From a virus, in IMG/VR virus record IMGVR_UViG_3300047678_000806, positions 1 to 30,954 of that record: 30,954 nt of DNA, one strand, 5' to 3'. This document shows, piece by piece, positions 23,401-29,854 of the stretch. The translations under genes and the position numbers were made by a program. A model generated the notes under the pieces. The model made no database searches, was not told the origin of the DNA, and was given only the letters and a program-made list of their open reading frames with translations. Within the stretch, counting starts at the first letter, position 1. The number at the start of each line of letters is the position of its first letter.

Positions 23401-24210
23401 AAGTCCCTGAGCGGCGAGAACGGCGGCGATTGGCGGCGCCACGCGTTCATCGTGGACACGCTGGCGGACCAGGTGGTGGCCTACCCCATGTGGTCCGAGG
23501 TCTACAAGAGCGCGCTGGCCGACCACCCGGAAGAGAAGGCCGTGCAGCTGGCCGACGACGCGGTGGCGCGCTCCTTCGGATCCGGCACCATCCTGGACCA
23601 GGTGGGCGCGCAGCGCGGCAGCGAGCTGAAGAAGCTGACCAGCATGTACTACTCCTGGACCAGCATGATGTTCAACCGCGCGTGGTTGGACGGCAAGATC
23701 GCGGGGCTGGAATACAACGAGGGCAACCGGGGCAAGGCCGCCGGCATCGTCGCCAAGACGGTGTTCTACAGCTGGCTGTTCCCGGCGCTGTACGAGAACC
23801 TGGTGCGCGAGGCGTTCCGCAACTCCCAGACGGACGACGACAAGGCCCGCACCAAGCGCATGGTGGCGAGGACGCTGGAGCTGCCATTCGGCTACATGCC
23901 GGTGGTGCGCGACATCGCGGCCGCCGGCATCAACAAGGCCATGGGCGAGCGCGGTGCCGACTACCGCATGAGCCCCATGGAAGACGCGCTGAACACGGTG
24001 CTCAACACGGCCAGCAAGACGGCCGCGGTCCTGGGCGACGAAAACAAGCACTTCGACGAGAAGTGGAGCGAGGAGGCCGCGCGCTCCGCGGCCATCGTCC
24101 TGAAGTACCCGCAGCAGGCGAACACCTGGGTCTTCAACTTCCTGGACTGGATGGAAGACAAGGGCGAGGCGACCTGGCGCGACCTGCTGACCCGCCGGAC
24201 GAAGAAGTGA
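17446..24210 (+). CDS. Giant internal virion protein (gp16-like, with HExxH motif)
   Basis: 2254 residues, far longer than T7 gp16 (1318). Begins at ATG 17446 after AGGAG. The N-terminus has short LADIPLGP and LADVPLAD motifs and a long helical region. A zinc-metalloprotease-like HESAH lies at 1021-1025 in DASTFMHESAHAWLEDEF, with possible third ligands further on (EQFAKGFEVYL). This resembles the peptidase-like domain of phage 'polyvalent' proteins. Residues 1100-1550 are charged coiled helices. The C-terminal third has RWFRFGGTFATLGFRATTFP and YSWTSMMFNRAW, as in gp16-type ends. No lysozyme/transglycosylase Glu motif is recognised. Roughly 770-850 is a compositional outlier. Likely ejected with the DNA into the host. 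Confidence 0.88.
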   Translation: MDSALADIPLGPAAPQGTPLPSSSGAPGGSLSTDSLADVPLADTRLHDAYDAASRIDPDHARQVNALSRKTGLEPGYVSANLDTVKKAADAPTPQDLSTIQAAYPKTAYWAAAPANMAAAHDDLGNLTLHERLVNGFQDAFESVKNDFYTGILQAKKAALHAGTILGQDNAAQIAAVEQQMELYKNGPRLGEDYKEPGALAKAAHGAVEMAPQVLEAQAAGAAGSLTGAGVAALTFPPAVPAAAEVGYFGGEGMFWGAQIAGQAKEQLSKIRDANGQPIPEGIQRVASLAIGVAGAAPSVLAANNVLKSTAVGRALMAQITQTVGEGVLKTAGWRDALMGFAKNSLEQAGVMGANMSALAGVQGLGVKMAKNASGQPFAPEDPMALTKEMGEQFAAGAGVGLMMGLPGLSWGLGTDALRLSRQAEAAEASKTFVQSLHDASVSSKLRAGDPQGYADHLDTLAAGTPAANVLIPGEAFERYFQGANIDPARAAEELGVRDSYEEAQKTGGLVSVPLGKFQSKEMDAHRPGLTDDITFDPEILTTNQRKERATAVREQMDQEMILAQNAVEKDATAAAGFDMVHNDITARMGEVERPESFKTQKEWTDYIDNGARLWASRMVAKAERRGITVEQAYNDAMVSITGRDASELDEHEASMRDQEHVAATAAGGGVTPLLDHLRANPIDPEKLAKDFSKAELQDMEHLGILRKGGVSPERAAESAHEAGLLKEYDRQEMYEKARDEVRASDDFKAKFGDRQYRAVRRRAGELSQGPAPEEPSNKSPEPSFASSRWIRPARDFDSLVSEALRGEDPRTHGLNPSARFPDGQDLVSSPYFDRITSTPDGVKLKVGEEAWTASAAETHPDLERHIAEEVARRNLKPADIEAQRPGLISHLAEAARERISTMQDTLKSFDMTDATPEGAGKLQQMLIDDVERYHLASGDNKIPQGAKDLIDALGERASEGKPGTEPTLFQKGVNKVKELFGAEQPQILEQAAGKGNRGYFDPVRRVIGLMKTADASTFMHESAHAWLEDEFSYIKSGRASPEYMKDWKTLGDWLGVEDGAKKLTREQHEQFAKGFEVYLSEGKAPSRGLRRVFAGLQRWLTGIYSNVSQSLGVKLNPEVREVMDRMVATDAEIRERERASPLMSDDELSRLDPEEAGWIRAAQQDAHDDAVSDLLREQLGEKTAARVKFLTDERERVTTQIEKDAREAPTYKAAADMRKWFGEARDVKDVAADYLGEKLDDAARVRFDSIAEERGFQSGHDMATQIGAEPAFADKVKAQVDAYMSQYADLKDTVRIKAAAEKAVHNDKALELMALERAAMGRGKGAPPLSEEAKAQRRAQAKFAAQAAREQAREILSGKSVDQATAYRPYITAERNAAVKAAEAMMRGDMEGAQKYKNQQMLNHALALESMRNKAESQRALKFLDKYAERKQDFKNMPYGFIRQIDALLESGGLKEKTPEDLATNAKIADSLVKKGVAPEEIANATGLKAGAKGWEPETLPDFVQRANDDYHYLPMPASLLGGGLKGFPHLSMADLRDLKLAVQMINEVGRGYDKFLSFETKVGIKAAAEELSARIQEVVGRPYADKLAPGFANDAAWKDKLEALKSLPDAMIPSMVNLRTLAYYLDGGAEGPAHDYMLLPLERAGNWKFDRRAKMMEDVRGLFEEHYKPEELAAYKTERSYTFAGRNWTKEQLLSMALNWGNEGNRDRIMRGFGLEEPQVRHMLDTLGEKDWKFVQGVWDHLESYWPEIKAQEMAVNGFEPGKVPASPVETRYGTFSGGYYPLAYDFEKSGDAFRTEEQKNALFKQYSAVAAHTEHGFTQGRVDTLKRPVRLSLDVMFNHLENVVHDLAYRKAVIDVQRFLRQVDAKDSIVGALDVRGYDTVNKVLKAVASDQGEFLTGADKAFRWFRFGGTFATLGFRATTFPLRLAGDFSNAAWEIGPTRLAGAMKDYYLDPEQTKGWVDGKSPLMRSRAETRERDLMDLSKSLSGENGGDWRRHAFIVDTLADQVVAYPMWSEVYKSALADHPEEKAVQLADDAVARSFGSGTILDQVGAQRGSELKKLTSMYYSWTSMMFNRAWLDGKIAGLEYNEGNRGKAAGIVAKTVFYSWLFPALYENLVREAFRNSQTDDDKARTKRMVARTLELPFGYMPVVRDIAAAGINKAMGERGADYRMSPMEDALNTVLNTASKTAAVLGDENKHFDEKWSEEAARSAAIVLKYPQQANTWVFNFLDWMEDKGEATWRDLLTRRTKK

Positions 24211-24220
24211 CGAAGACAAA

Positions 24221-24296
24221 AAGACAAGAAAAAGCAAACTTCGGCAAATCGCGGGACGCGCTTCGGCTGTTAGAATGAAGGCGCGAGGCGAGCCGC
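24221..24296 (+). promoter_or_regulatory. Promoter-like repeated element, copy B
   Basis: Ungapped partner of 4814-4889. It keeps the A-rich block, TTCGGCAAATCG (24240-24251) and GCGCGAGGCGAGCCGC (24281-24296); the -10-like part is TGTTAGAAT (24268-24276), closer to consensus than in copy A. It starts ten bases after the giant virion protein's stop and precedes the fiber gene. As in copy A, GCCGC (24292-24296) can pair with GCGGC (24309-24313), and here the ribosome site GGAG sits in the loop. Confidence 0.65.
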
Positions 24297-24315
24297 CCAT
24301 CATGGAGAGCGGCCG

Positions 24316-24924
24316 ATGAGCGTTGCGTCCCAACAGTCGAAAGTCATCTACGCCGGTGACGGCATCACGACGCTTTTCTCCATCCCCTTCCCGCTGGCCG
24401 ACATGGTCGCGGCCTCCGACCTGCAGGTCTTCTTGGTGGACAACCTGGGCAACGTGACGCTGTTGACCAGCGGCTACACGCCGAACACCGCGACCATGAA
24501 GGTGACTTACCCGAACGTCGGGTCCCCGCTTCCCGTAGGCTACCAGCTGGTGCTGAACCGCTTGGAGCCCATCACGCAGAACAACACTTACACGGACACG
24601 GGCCCCATGCCCGCGAAGTCCGTGGAGGCCGCGCTGGACAAGCTGACCTTCATCTGTCAGCAGCTCGCGGAGCAGATCGCGCGCGCAGTGCTGGTCCCCA
24701 TCAACACGGTCGCGCAAGGCTCGCCCGTGACGCCCCCGACGGTAGCGCCGGTGGGCCTGGTTCAGTTGAACGGGACCTGGGCGCAGGGCGTCTCTTACGC
24801 GCAGGCCAATCCGACCAGCCAGTTCCTCCTGTTCGTTACGACGGGCGACGAGGCTGGACAGTGGTTCTTCTACACGGGCAACGTGGCGCTGGGCAACCAG
24901 GGCTTCTTGGGGGTGGGCGGATGA
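24316..24924 (+). CDS. Tail fiber N-terminal/adaptor protein (T7 gp17 N-terminus-like)
   Basis: 202 residues from ATG 24316. Typical parts are QSKVIYAGDGITTLFSIPFP, then VFLVDNLGNVTLL, YQLVLNRLEPITQNN and LDKLTFICQQLAEQIARAV. This is the conserved head domain that fixes fibers to the T7-type nozzle. Here it ends after a short C-terminal beta segment (QWFFYTGNVALGNQG), so the receptor-binding part must be on another protein, probably the next gene, whose ATG overlaps its TGA. Frame of the next gene is -1 relative to this one. Confidence 0.88.
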   Translation: MSVASQQSKVIYAGDGITTLFSIPFPLADMVAASDLQVFLVDNLGNVTLLTSGYTPNTATMKVTYPNVGSPLPVGYQLVLNRLEPITQNNTYTDTGPMPAKSVEAALDKLTFICQQLAEQIARAVLVPINTVAQGSPVTPPTVAPVGLVQLNGTWAQGVSYAQANPTSQFLLFVTTGDEAGQWFFYTGNVALGNQGFLGVGG

Positions 24925-27296
24925 CGCGACTTCTCCGGGCGCTGGCGCTGCTGGCCGGACTGGCGGTCCCCGCCATGGCCGGGCCGTACTTCACCTCTCC
25001 CGTCACCTCGACCGGGACGGGGACGGCGTGGCAGGCGGTCAACGGCCAATTCTACGTCGGCTCCAGCTCCGTCAGCTACTCGACCGCGAACCCGCAGAAC
25101 GGCAGCACCTGGACCATCACGCTGAACGGCACGAACGGCAACGTGACGGCGACCAAGTTCAACGGATCCGGCGCGGGACTGACCGGCGTTCCCAGCGCGA
25201 GCGCGGTACCTTCCACGGGCGTGCAGAACGGCGCGCTCAATCCGGGCGTCACCGTCTCCACGGCGAACATCGTCCCGGGCTTCAACGGAAACAGCCAGCT
25301 CGTCCAAATGAGCGGCGCCGGCGCTTATCCGGCGGCCAGCGGCGCGGCGCTCACCTCTTTGACGGCGGCGAACATCGCCGGCGGAACGATGGGCTCCGGC
25401 GTGATTCCGACGAACGCAGCCGGCGGCGTGCTGGCCGGAAGCTACCCTTACCCCACCCTGGGGCCCGGCGTCGTGCTGTCCACGCACATCGGCAATTCCG
25501 GCGTCACGGCGGGGAATTATACCGTCGGATTGAATATCGCTCCGCAGTTCAGCGTGAACGCGGCCGGACAGGTCACGGGCGTCACCTACGGGAACATTTC
25601 TTTGACGGACCTCGTGTCGCACACGTTCTCCACAGCCGTCATCAACAGCGGCGGAAAGTTCAGCGACGACAAGGTTGGAATCTCGACCGGCGGGATCACC
25701 GGAGGATTCAACGGGAACAGCCAACTCGTCCAGCTGAGCGGTGCCGGCGCCTACCCCGCGGCGAACGGCGCCGCGATTACCAGCCTCACCGGCGCCAACG
25801 TGACGGGAACGGTTCCGAGTGCCACGAATATCGCGGCGGGCGCTATCGGGCAGCTTCCGTATCAGAGCGGCGCCGGCGTGACGGCGTTCCTTCCGTCCAT
25901 GGCGGCGGCGGGGATTATCGTCGGCAACGGCTCGGGCGTCGTTCCGACGACGGCGACTTTGACCGGAACGGCTAATCAGGTGATCGTCACGCAGACTCCT
26001 ACGGCCGTCACCCTCTCGCTTCCGCAGAGCATCAACAGCGGCGCGACTCCCACTCTGACCGGGACGAACTTCACCGGAATCCCGGAGAGCGGAGTTACGG
26101 GGCTGACGACTGACCTGGCCGCACGCGCGTCCACCGGTACCAGCGTGGCGTTCTCCACCATCGTCATCACGCAGGACGGCGCGTCGGCCGTGGCGATTCC
26201 GAACACTCCGATCTACGCGGTCGGTTCGCCCAACGCGGACTATCAGTTGACGGTCCAGAACAAGAACAACGGTGCGAGCGCTGACGCGGGCTTCCTGGCT
26301 TTGGCCGACAACGGCACGAACAGCACGAACTATCAGTTCTGCGGCGTCAACGGCTCCGGCTACGTCGGCGGGACGAACGGATGGTTCGACGGGCCTGATG
26401 ACGGCACGTGCTACGCGCAGACAGGCAACTTCTCCATCGGCGCCGTCGGAAGTGGCAAAGCCGTCAACTTCTTCGCGGGCGGCACCGCCGCGTCGAACGT
26501 CGTGGCGGTCATGACGAGCACCGGGATGCAAGTCTACCCGTCGCAGTTCAGCGTCGGCGTGACCTCTTTCGTCGTCGCCGGCGGCACGGCCACAGTGGGC
26601 AACGCGCTCGTCGCCAACTACCTCGTCAGCAAGACCGAAGCGGTCATCCTCGGCACGGCCACGGTCTCGGGCAACGCCATGAGCGTCGGCGGGTCCACTT
26701 GGTCCGTCGTTGGCGGCACGGTCACGACCGCCTATCGCGAGCTCGCTCAGAGTTTCATGACGACGGGAGTCAGCACTTTCTCCATCATCAGCTCTAGCGG
26801 CTTGCAATTCGTGACGCCGACGACGGGCATCACCTGGGCCGACGGGACGAAGAGCACGACGGCTTTCACCATCTACGGCTCGTCGTGTATCGAAGTCAAC
26901 AACCTCCCGGCGGGAAGCAGCTCGGCGTCTACCTTCATCACCGGGAGCGCCATCAGCAGCACCTTGACCTTCACGAATCCATCCGGGTATCCGGTGACGA
27001 TCTCGATGGGCGTCAACGCCTCCAACGGAACGGCGGCTGGAAACTGCGTCGTCGCTCCGCTTATCGACAGCACATACACCGACTTGGCCAACCCGCAAGC
27101 CGGCATTCTCAATTCCTTCCCGTCAGCCGGATACGGACCGATGAGCTATCCCCCGCGAGAAGTGCCGCTCGGGACGGGGAATCACACGATGAGTTGGATG
27201 ATCCGCAACACGGGCAGCGGAACCTGCTCGACTTTCAACGACGGCAACAACCAGAACTGGATGCGGGTCTGTCGCCTGCTCGCAGAGCCCTGGTAA
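24921..27296 (+). CDS. Fiber-like protein with N-terminal signal peptide
   Basis: 791 residues. ATG 24921 overlaps the adaptor stop. Residues 1-20 (TRLLRALALLAGLAVPAMA) are a textbook Sec signal peptide with an AMA cleavage site before GPYF. The rest is Gly/Ala/Thr/Ser-rich beta with FNGSGAGLTGV and GITWADGTKSTTAF motifs common in fibers and trimeric surface proteins. Residues 120-155 and 262-297 are related copies (FNGNSQLVQ, SGAGAYPAA). The C-terminus (IRNTGSGTCSTFNDGNNQNW) may be a receptor or folding domain. No Mtd-type variable lectin is recognised. Position says tail fiber; the signal peptide says exported. Both cannot easily be true for a virion part made in the cytoplasm. Confidence 0.75.
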   Translation: MTRLLRALALLAGLAVPAMAGPYFTSPVTSTGTGTAWQAVNGQFYVGSSSVSYSTANPQNGSTWTITLNGTNGNVTATKFNGSGAGLTGVPSASAVPSTGVQNGALNPGVTVSTANIVPGFNGNSQLVQMSGAGAYPAASGAALTSLTAANIAGGTMGSGVIPTNAAGGVLAGSYPYPTLGPGVVLSTHIGNSGVTAGNYTVGLNIAPQFSVNAAGQVTGVTYGNISLTDLVSHTFSTAVINSGGKFSDDKVGISTGGITGGFNGNSQLVQLSGAGAYPAANGAAITSLTGANVTGTVPSATNIAAGAIGQLPYQSGAGVTAFLPSMAAAGIIVGNGSGVVPTTATLTGTANQVIVTQTPTAVTLSLPQSINSGATPTLTGTNFTGIPESGVTGLTTDLAARASTGTSVAFSTIVITQDGASAVAIPNTPIYAVGSPNADYQLTVQNKNNGASADAGFLALADNGTNSTNYQFCGVNGSGYVGGTNGWFDGPDDGTCYAQTGNFSIGAVGSGKAVNFFAGGTAASNVVAVMTSTGMQVYPSQFSVGVTSFVVAGGTATVGNALVANYLVSKTEAVILGTATVSGNAMSVGGSTWSVVGGTVTTAYRELAQSFMTTGVSTFSIISSSGLQFVTPTTGITWADGTKSTTAFTIYGSSCIEVNNLPAGSSSASTFITGSAISSTLTFTNPSGYPVTISMGVNASNGTAAGNCVVAPLIDSTYTDLANPQAGILNSFPSAGYGPMSYPPREVPLGTGNHTMSWMIRNTGSGTCSTFNDGNNQNWMRVCRLLAEPW

Positions 27297-27305
27297 GGAT
27301 CCATC

Positions 27306-27719
27306 ATGAGACTCAGCATACCTGTCGCCGACGTGCTCGCCGTCATCCGTCCGCTGGCCGTATACGCGCTGGCCGGTGATCCATTCGAAACGGCGAACAT
27401 CACGTGGGCGGACCCGATTAAGACGCTGCCCACCGATGACGAGTTCACGGCCGGCGAGCTGACGACCGTGAAGGCCAAGGCGGTCGCGGCCGTGCGCGCG
27501 CAAACGTCGGCGTCCATCTACGCGCGCTGGCCTGCGTACGTGCAGGCCAACGCGGCGCTCGGCATCTACGACAGCCTGCCGACGACCGACACCCGCTTCC
27601 CGGCCAACGTGAAAGCCGGCATCATCGCCGCGTCCGCCGCGTGCGACGCCGCCGTCGCCGCCATCAACGCGATGACCGACGTGCCGTCCGTGCAGGCGTA
27701 CACCGCCGTTATCCCTTAG
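27306..27719 (+). CDS. Hypothetical protein after the fiber, 137 aa
   Basis: ATG 27306 lies ten bases after the fiber stop. The N-terminus has IPVADVLAVIRPLAVYALAG, a weakly hydrophobic helix but no typical signal cleavage site. The middle is acidic (LPTDDEFTAGELTTVKAKA) and the C-terminus Ala-rich helical (ASAACDAAVAAINAM). Immediately after a fiber gene, a fiber-assembly or attachment role is a fair guess; no family is recognised. Its stop lies in the ribosome site of the next gene. Confidence 0.65.
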   Translation: MRLSIPVADVLAVIRPLAVYALAGDPFETANITWADPIKTLPTDDEFTAGELTTVKAKAVAAVRAQTSASIYARWPAYVQANAALGIYDSLPTTDTRFPANVKAGIIAASAACDAAVAAINAMTDVPSVQAYTAVIP

Positions 27720-27727
27720 GAGGCCGC

Positions 27728-28162
27728 ATGAAAGTGAACGCCGTCAAGAAGGTCCTGTTCGTCCTGGCCGCGCTGATCGCGCTGGCCGCGCCTTCGATGG
27801 CGCAGAGCATCGTGACGCAGCCGGTGACGGAGTCCCTGGCGAAAGGACTGAGCTGCGGGCCGGTCAGCATCTCCAGCTACAGCTCCACCAGCGTGGCCAC
27901 GCAGGTTCTGGGCAGCACCTCGGCGACCAACTCGTACTCGTACGTCCGGATCCACGACCTGGACGGCACCGGCAACATCTACGCGAACGATGTCCCGACC
28001 GTCTCCACCACCACGACCGCCGGGACCATGGGCGAGCCCATCTCCAACAGCGGCACCACGGTGAACGTCTTGGACTTCCCGCTGAAGCCGGGCCAGCTGT
28101 GGTACGCGACCTGCGACAAGACGACGGGGCCGTGCACGGCCATCATCTGCAAAGGGCGATGA
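27728..28162 (+). CDS. Exported small protein, 144 aa
   Basis: ATG 27728 follows a perfect AGGAGG (27719-27724), which decides the start. Residues 1-26 (KVNAVKKVLFVLAALIALAA, then PSMAQ) form a clear signal peptide with SMA cleavage. The mature part is Ser/Thr-rich and beta, with HDLDGTGNIYANDV and, near the end, CDKTTGPCTAIIC, Cys residues that could form disulfides in the periplasm. Its target and function are unknown; it could be a phage moron that changes the cell surface. Confidence 0.7.
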   Translation: MKVNAVKKVLFVLAALIALAAPSMAQSIVTQPVTESLAKGLSCGPVSISSYSSTSVATQVLGSTSATNSYSYVRIHDLDGTGNIYANDVPTVSTTTTAGTMGEPISNSGTTVNVLDFPLKPGQLWYATCDKTTGPCTAIICKGR

Positions 28163-28278
28163 AGAAGAGCGTGGCGCTGTTGCTGGCCCTGCTGGTCCTG
28201 ATGGGATTCGCGCGGGACGCCTCCGCGCGCAAGAAGATCCGCATCCGCCCGCGGCCGACGCCGGCGCGGCCGCGGTGA
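28159..28278 (+). CDS. Tiny exported or membrane peptide, 39 aa
   Basis: ATG 28159 overlaps the previous stop (ATGA). The product is KKSVALLLALLVLMGFARDA, then a basic Pro/Arg-rich tail (RKKIRIRPRPTPARPR). It could be a secreted peptide (cleavage near ASA) or a one-helix membrane peptide with a cationic tail. In this lysis-proximal place a spanin-like or holin-helper role is possible but unsupported by motif. Confidence 0.5.
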   Translation: MKKSVALLLALLVLMGFARDASARKKIRIRPRPTPARPR

Positions 28279-28442
28279 TAGACCCCGGGCACCTGTTGGC
28301 GCTGCTGACAGGGGCGTTCGGGGGACTCAGTATCAGCATGGCGATTTCGGGGCCTGACGCGGGCGGCGATAAGTGCCTGACCTGCGGAGTCAAGAGACGC
28401 GAACACGAAGGAAAAGACCATCCGTTCAAGGAGAGCGCATGA
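28275..28442 (+). CDS. Small CxxC protein with hydrophobic N-terminus, 55 aa
   Basis: GTG 28275 overlaps the previous TGA (GTGA). Residues 6-25 (HLLALLTGAFGGLSISMAIS) are hydrophobic enough for a membrane helix; then come CLTCGVKRREHEGKDHPF. The C-x-x-C plus two His make a possible zinc site next to the membrane. The stop overlaps the next ATG. Similar tiny Cys/His tails occur in phages but no named family comes to mind. Confidence 0.5.
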   Translation: MIDPGHLLALLTGAFGGLSISMAISGPDAGGDKCLTCGVKRREHEGKDHPFKESA

Positions 28443-29071
28443 AAGGCAAAACGATGGCGTGGTGCGAGAAGCTGCTGGTGATGTTGACGCTGGTGATGGT
28501 CTTCGCGGCCGTGGCGGTCATGCCGGGACACTGCCAGGCCCTCCAGTCCCTGCCCACCGTGAGCGGGACGTCCGTGGACGCGCCGTCGCTGGACCTGTAC
28601 CCGCTGGGCAAGAGCTTCGGCAAGGCCGGCGCCTTCCAGTTCGGCATCGACAAGAGCGCCACGGCGGGCGTGTGCGGCGGCTACGACATCCCCGACCACA
28701 TCTTCCTGGCCGGCCCCTGCCGGGATCTCCTGGTCATGGCGCACGCGGGAAAGCCGGTGGCGCACCTGGGCGGCTTCGTGGGCTACGGCCTGGCCGACAT
28801 CAACCGCAGCCATCCGTACTGGAGCGGTCGCGCGGGCATCAACACCGGCGGGTTCCTTTCCGCGGGCCTGAGCAAGCTGGCTGACGACGTGCCCTACTTC
28901 GACGCGCTGAGCGCGTACCAGGCCCCTGCCTGGGTGAGCTACGCGGGCAAGATCACCACGCTGGACTACTTCGTGGGGTACAACGGCCACTGGGTCCACG
29001 GACCCGGTCTGAAGGCGGACATACCGCTCGCGGATTTGCTGGCCCTGATCACCGCTGCCGGCGGGAAGTAA
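28439..29071 (+). CDS. Exported protein, 210 aa, possibly beta-rich
   Basis: ATG 28439 follows AAGGAG (28427-28432) and overlaps the previous stop. Residues 1-33 have a basic start and hydrophobic core (LLVMLTLVMVFAAVAVMPG) with likely cleavage after HCQA; the Cys lies in PGHC, not a proper lipobox. The mature part contains repeated Gly/aromatic strands (GGFVGYGLADINRS, GRAGINTGGFLSAGL, LDYFVGYNGHWVHG), reminiscent of short beta-hairpins of an outer-membrane or surface protein. Function unknown; superinfection exclusion or receptor masking is a possibility from location only. Confidence 0.65.
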   Translation: MKGKTMAWCEKLLVMLTLVMVFAAVAVMPGHCQALQSLPTVSGTSVDAPSLDLYPLGKSFGKAGAFQFGIDKSATAGVCGGYDIPDHIFLAGPCRDLLVMAHAGKPVAHLGGFVGYGLADINRSHPYWSGRAGINTGGFLSAGLSKLADDVPYFDALSAYQAPAWVSYAGKITTLDYFVGYNGHWVHGPGLKADIPLADLLALITAAGGK

Positions 29072-29077
29072 CGTCCC

Positions 29078-29461
29078 ATGACCCTCGGCCTGAGCTCTGA
29101 TCAGGTTGTCGCGATATGCGCTGTCCTCGGCGTCGCGGGGACTGTCATCGCGTGGGTGCTGAGGAACAAGGACGCGGCGCAGGAGCTGGAAATCAAGACG
29201 ATGAAGGAGCGCCAGGCCGATTTGAAATCGAACCTGGACACGGCCTGGCGCAAGATCGACGAGCTGCGCGAGGGCCGCGGCGCGATGTGGACGCGCGTGG
29301 AACAGAAGGAGTTCGAGAATAAGATCGAGACGACGACCAAGGACCTGCGCTCGGAGATCCGGGCCGACTTGGAAACGCTCGGCTCGCGGCTGTCCGGTGA
29401 CCTGGCGAACCTGGGGAACCGTCTCGACAACAGCATCCGCGAGCTGATGAGCAAGCGGTAA
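29078..29461 (+). CDS. One-helix membrane protein with coiled coil, 127 aa
   Basis: Starts at ATG 29078. Residues 8-27 (DQVVAICAVLGVAGTVIAWV) form one membrane helix, and from residue 30 onward a long charged coiled coil follows (LEIKTMKERQADLKSNLDTA, then ETLGSRLSGDLANLGNRLDN). This architecture fits inner-membrane spanins (Rz-like) or holin-associated proteins, but no partner outer-membrane lipoprotein is seen. Lysis role is an inference from fold and place. Confidence 0.65.
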   Translation: MTLGLSSDQVVAICAVLGVAGTVIAWVLRNKDAAQELEIKTMKERQADLKSNLDTAWRKIDELREGRGAMWTRVEQKEFENKIETTTKDLRSEIRADLETLGSRLSGDLANLGNRLDNSIRELMSKR

Positions 29462-29473
29462 AAGGAGAGTGTT

Positions 29474-29854
29474 ATGGACATCGGTCAATTCGTCGGGTCG
29501 CACCTGGGAGCCAGCCTGGGCGCCGCCGTGGCCGCTTCGAGCGTGCTGACGGGCATGGCGTTCAAGTTCGCCGAGAGCAAGCTGCCGGGCCTGGTCAAGG
29601 CCGAGGAGGAGCAACTGCTGGACGCGCTGTTCTCCAAGCTGGACCGCGCGGAGGACAAGACCGCGCTGAAAGCTGTCCTGACGGCGGTCAAGGTCCGCTT
29701 CCCGGAGGCCGGCGCCGCCGCGTTCGCGCAGGCCGCCGACGCCTGCATCAAGGAGGTCCCGGCCCTGGCGCCGTACCGCGACTCCTTGATCAAGCTGTTC
29801 GTGGCCGTGGAGCAGGCCGCCGCGGACGGGCTGGCCGAGGAGTCCTCGAAATGA
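29474..29854 (+). CDS. Small membrane-associated protein, 126 aa (holin candidate)
   Basis: ATG 29474 is preceded by AAAGGAG (29461-29467). Residues 8-28 (SHLGASLGAAVAASSVLTGM) form one weak membrane helix; the rest is helical with alternating charge (EEEQLLDALFSKLDRAEDKT). The stop overlaps the next ATG, so it is coupled to the DUF5675 gene. Position right before the lysis-enzyme candidate suggests a holin, but a single weak helix makes this uncertain. Confidence 0.6.
   Translation: MDIGQFVGSHLGASLGAAVAASSVLTGMAFKFAESKLPGLVKAEEEQLLDALFSKLDRAEDKTALKAVLTAVKVRFPEAGAAAFAQAADACIKEVPALAPYRDSLIKLFVAVEQAAADGLAEESSK

Noticed and set aside
21163-24717. 1184-residue minus-strand open frame
   Set aside because: Antisense to the giant virion protein and fiber adaptor; composition is typical of a reverse-frame shadow.
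24900-24925. Programmed -1 frameshift joining adaptor and fiber at the G-run
   Set aside because: The run TTGGGGGTGGG does not give a proper slippery heptamer in the adaptor frame, and fusion would put a signal peptide inside the protein. ATGA re-initiation is simpler, though it was not tested.
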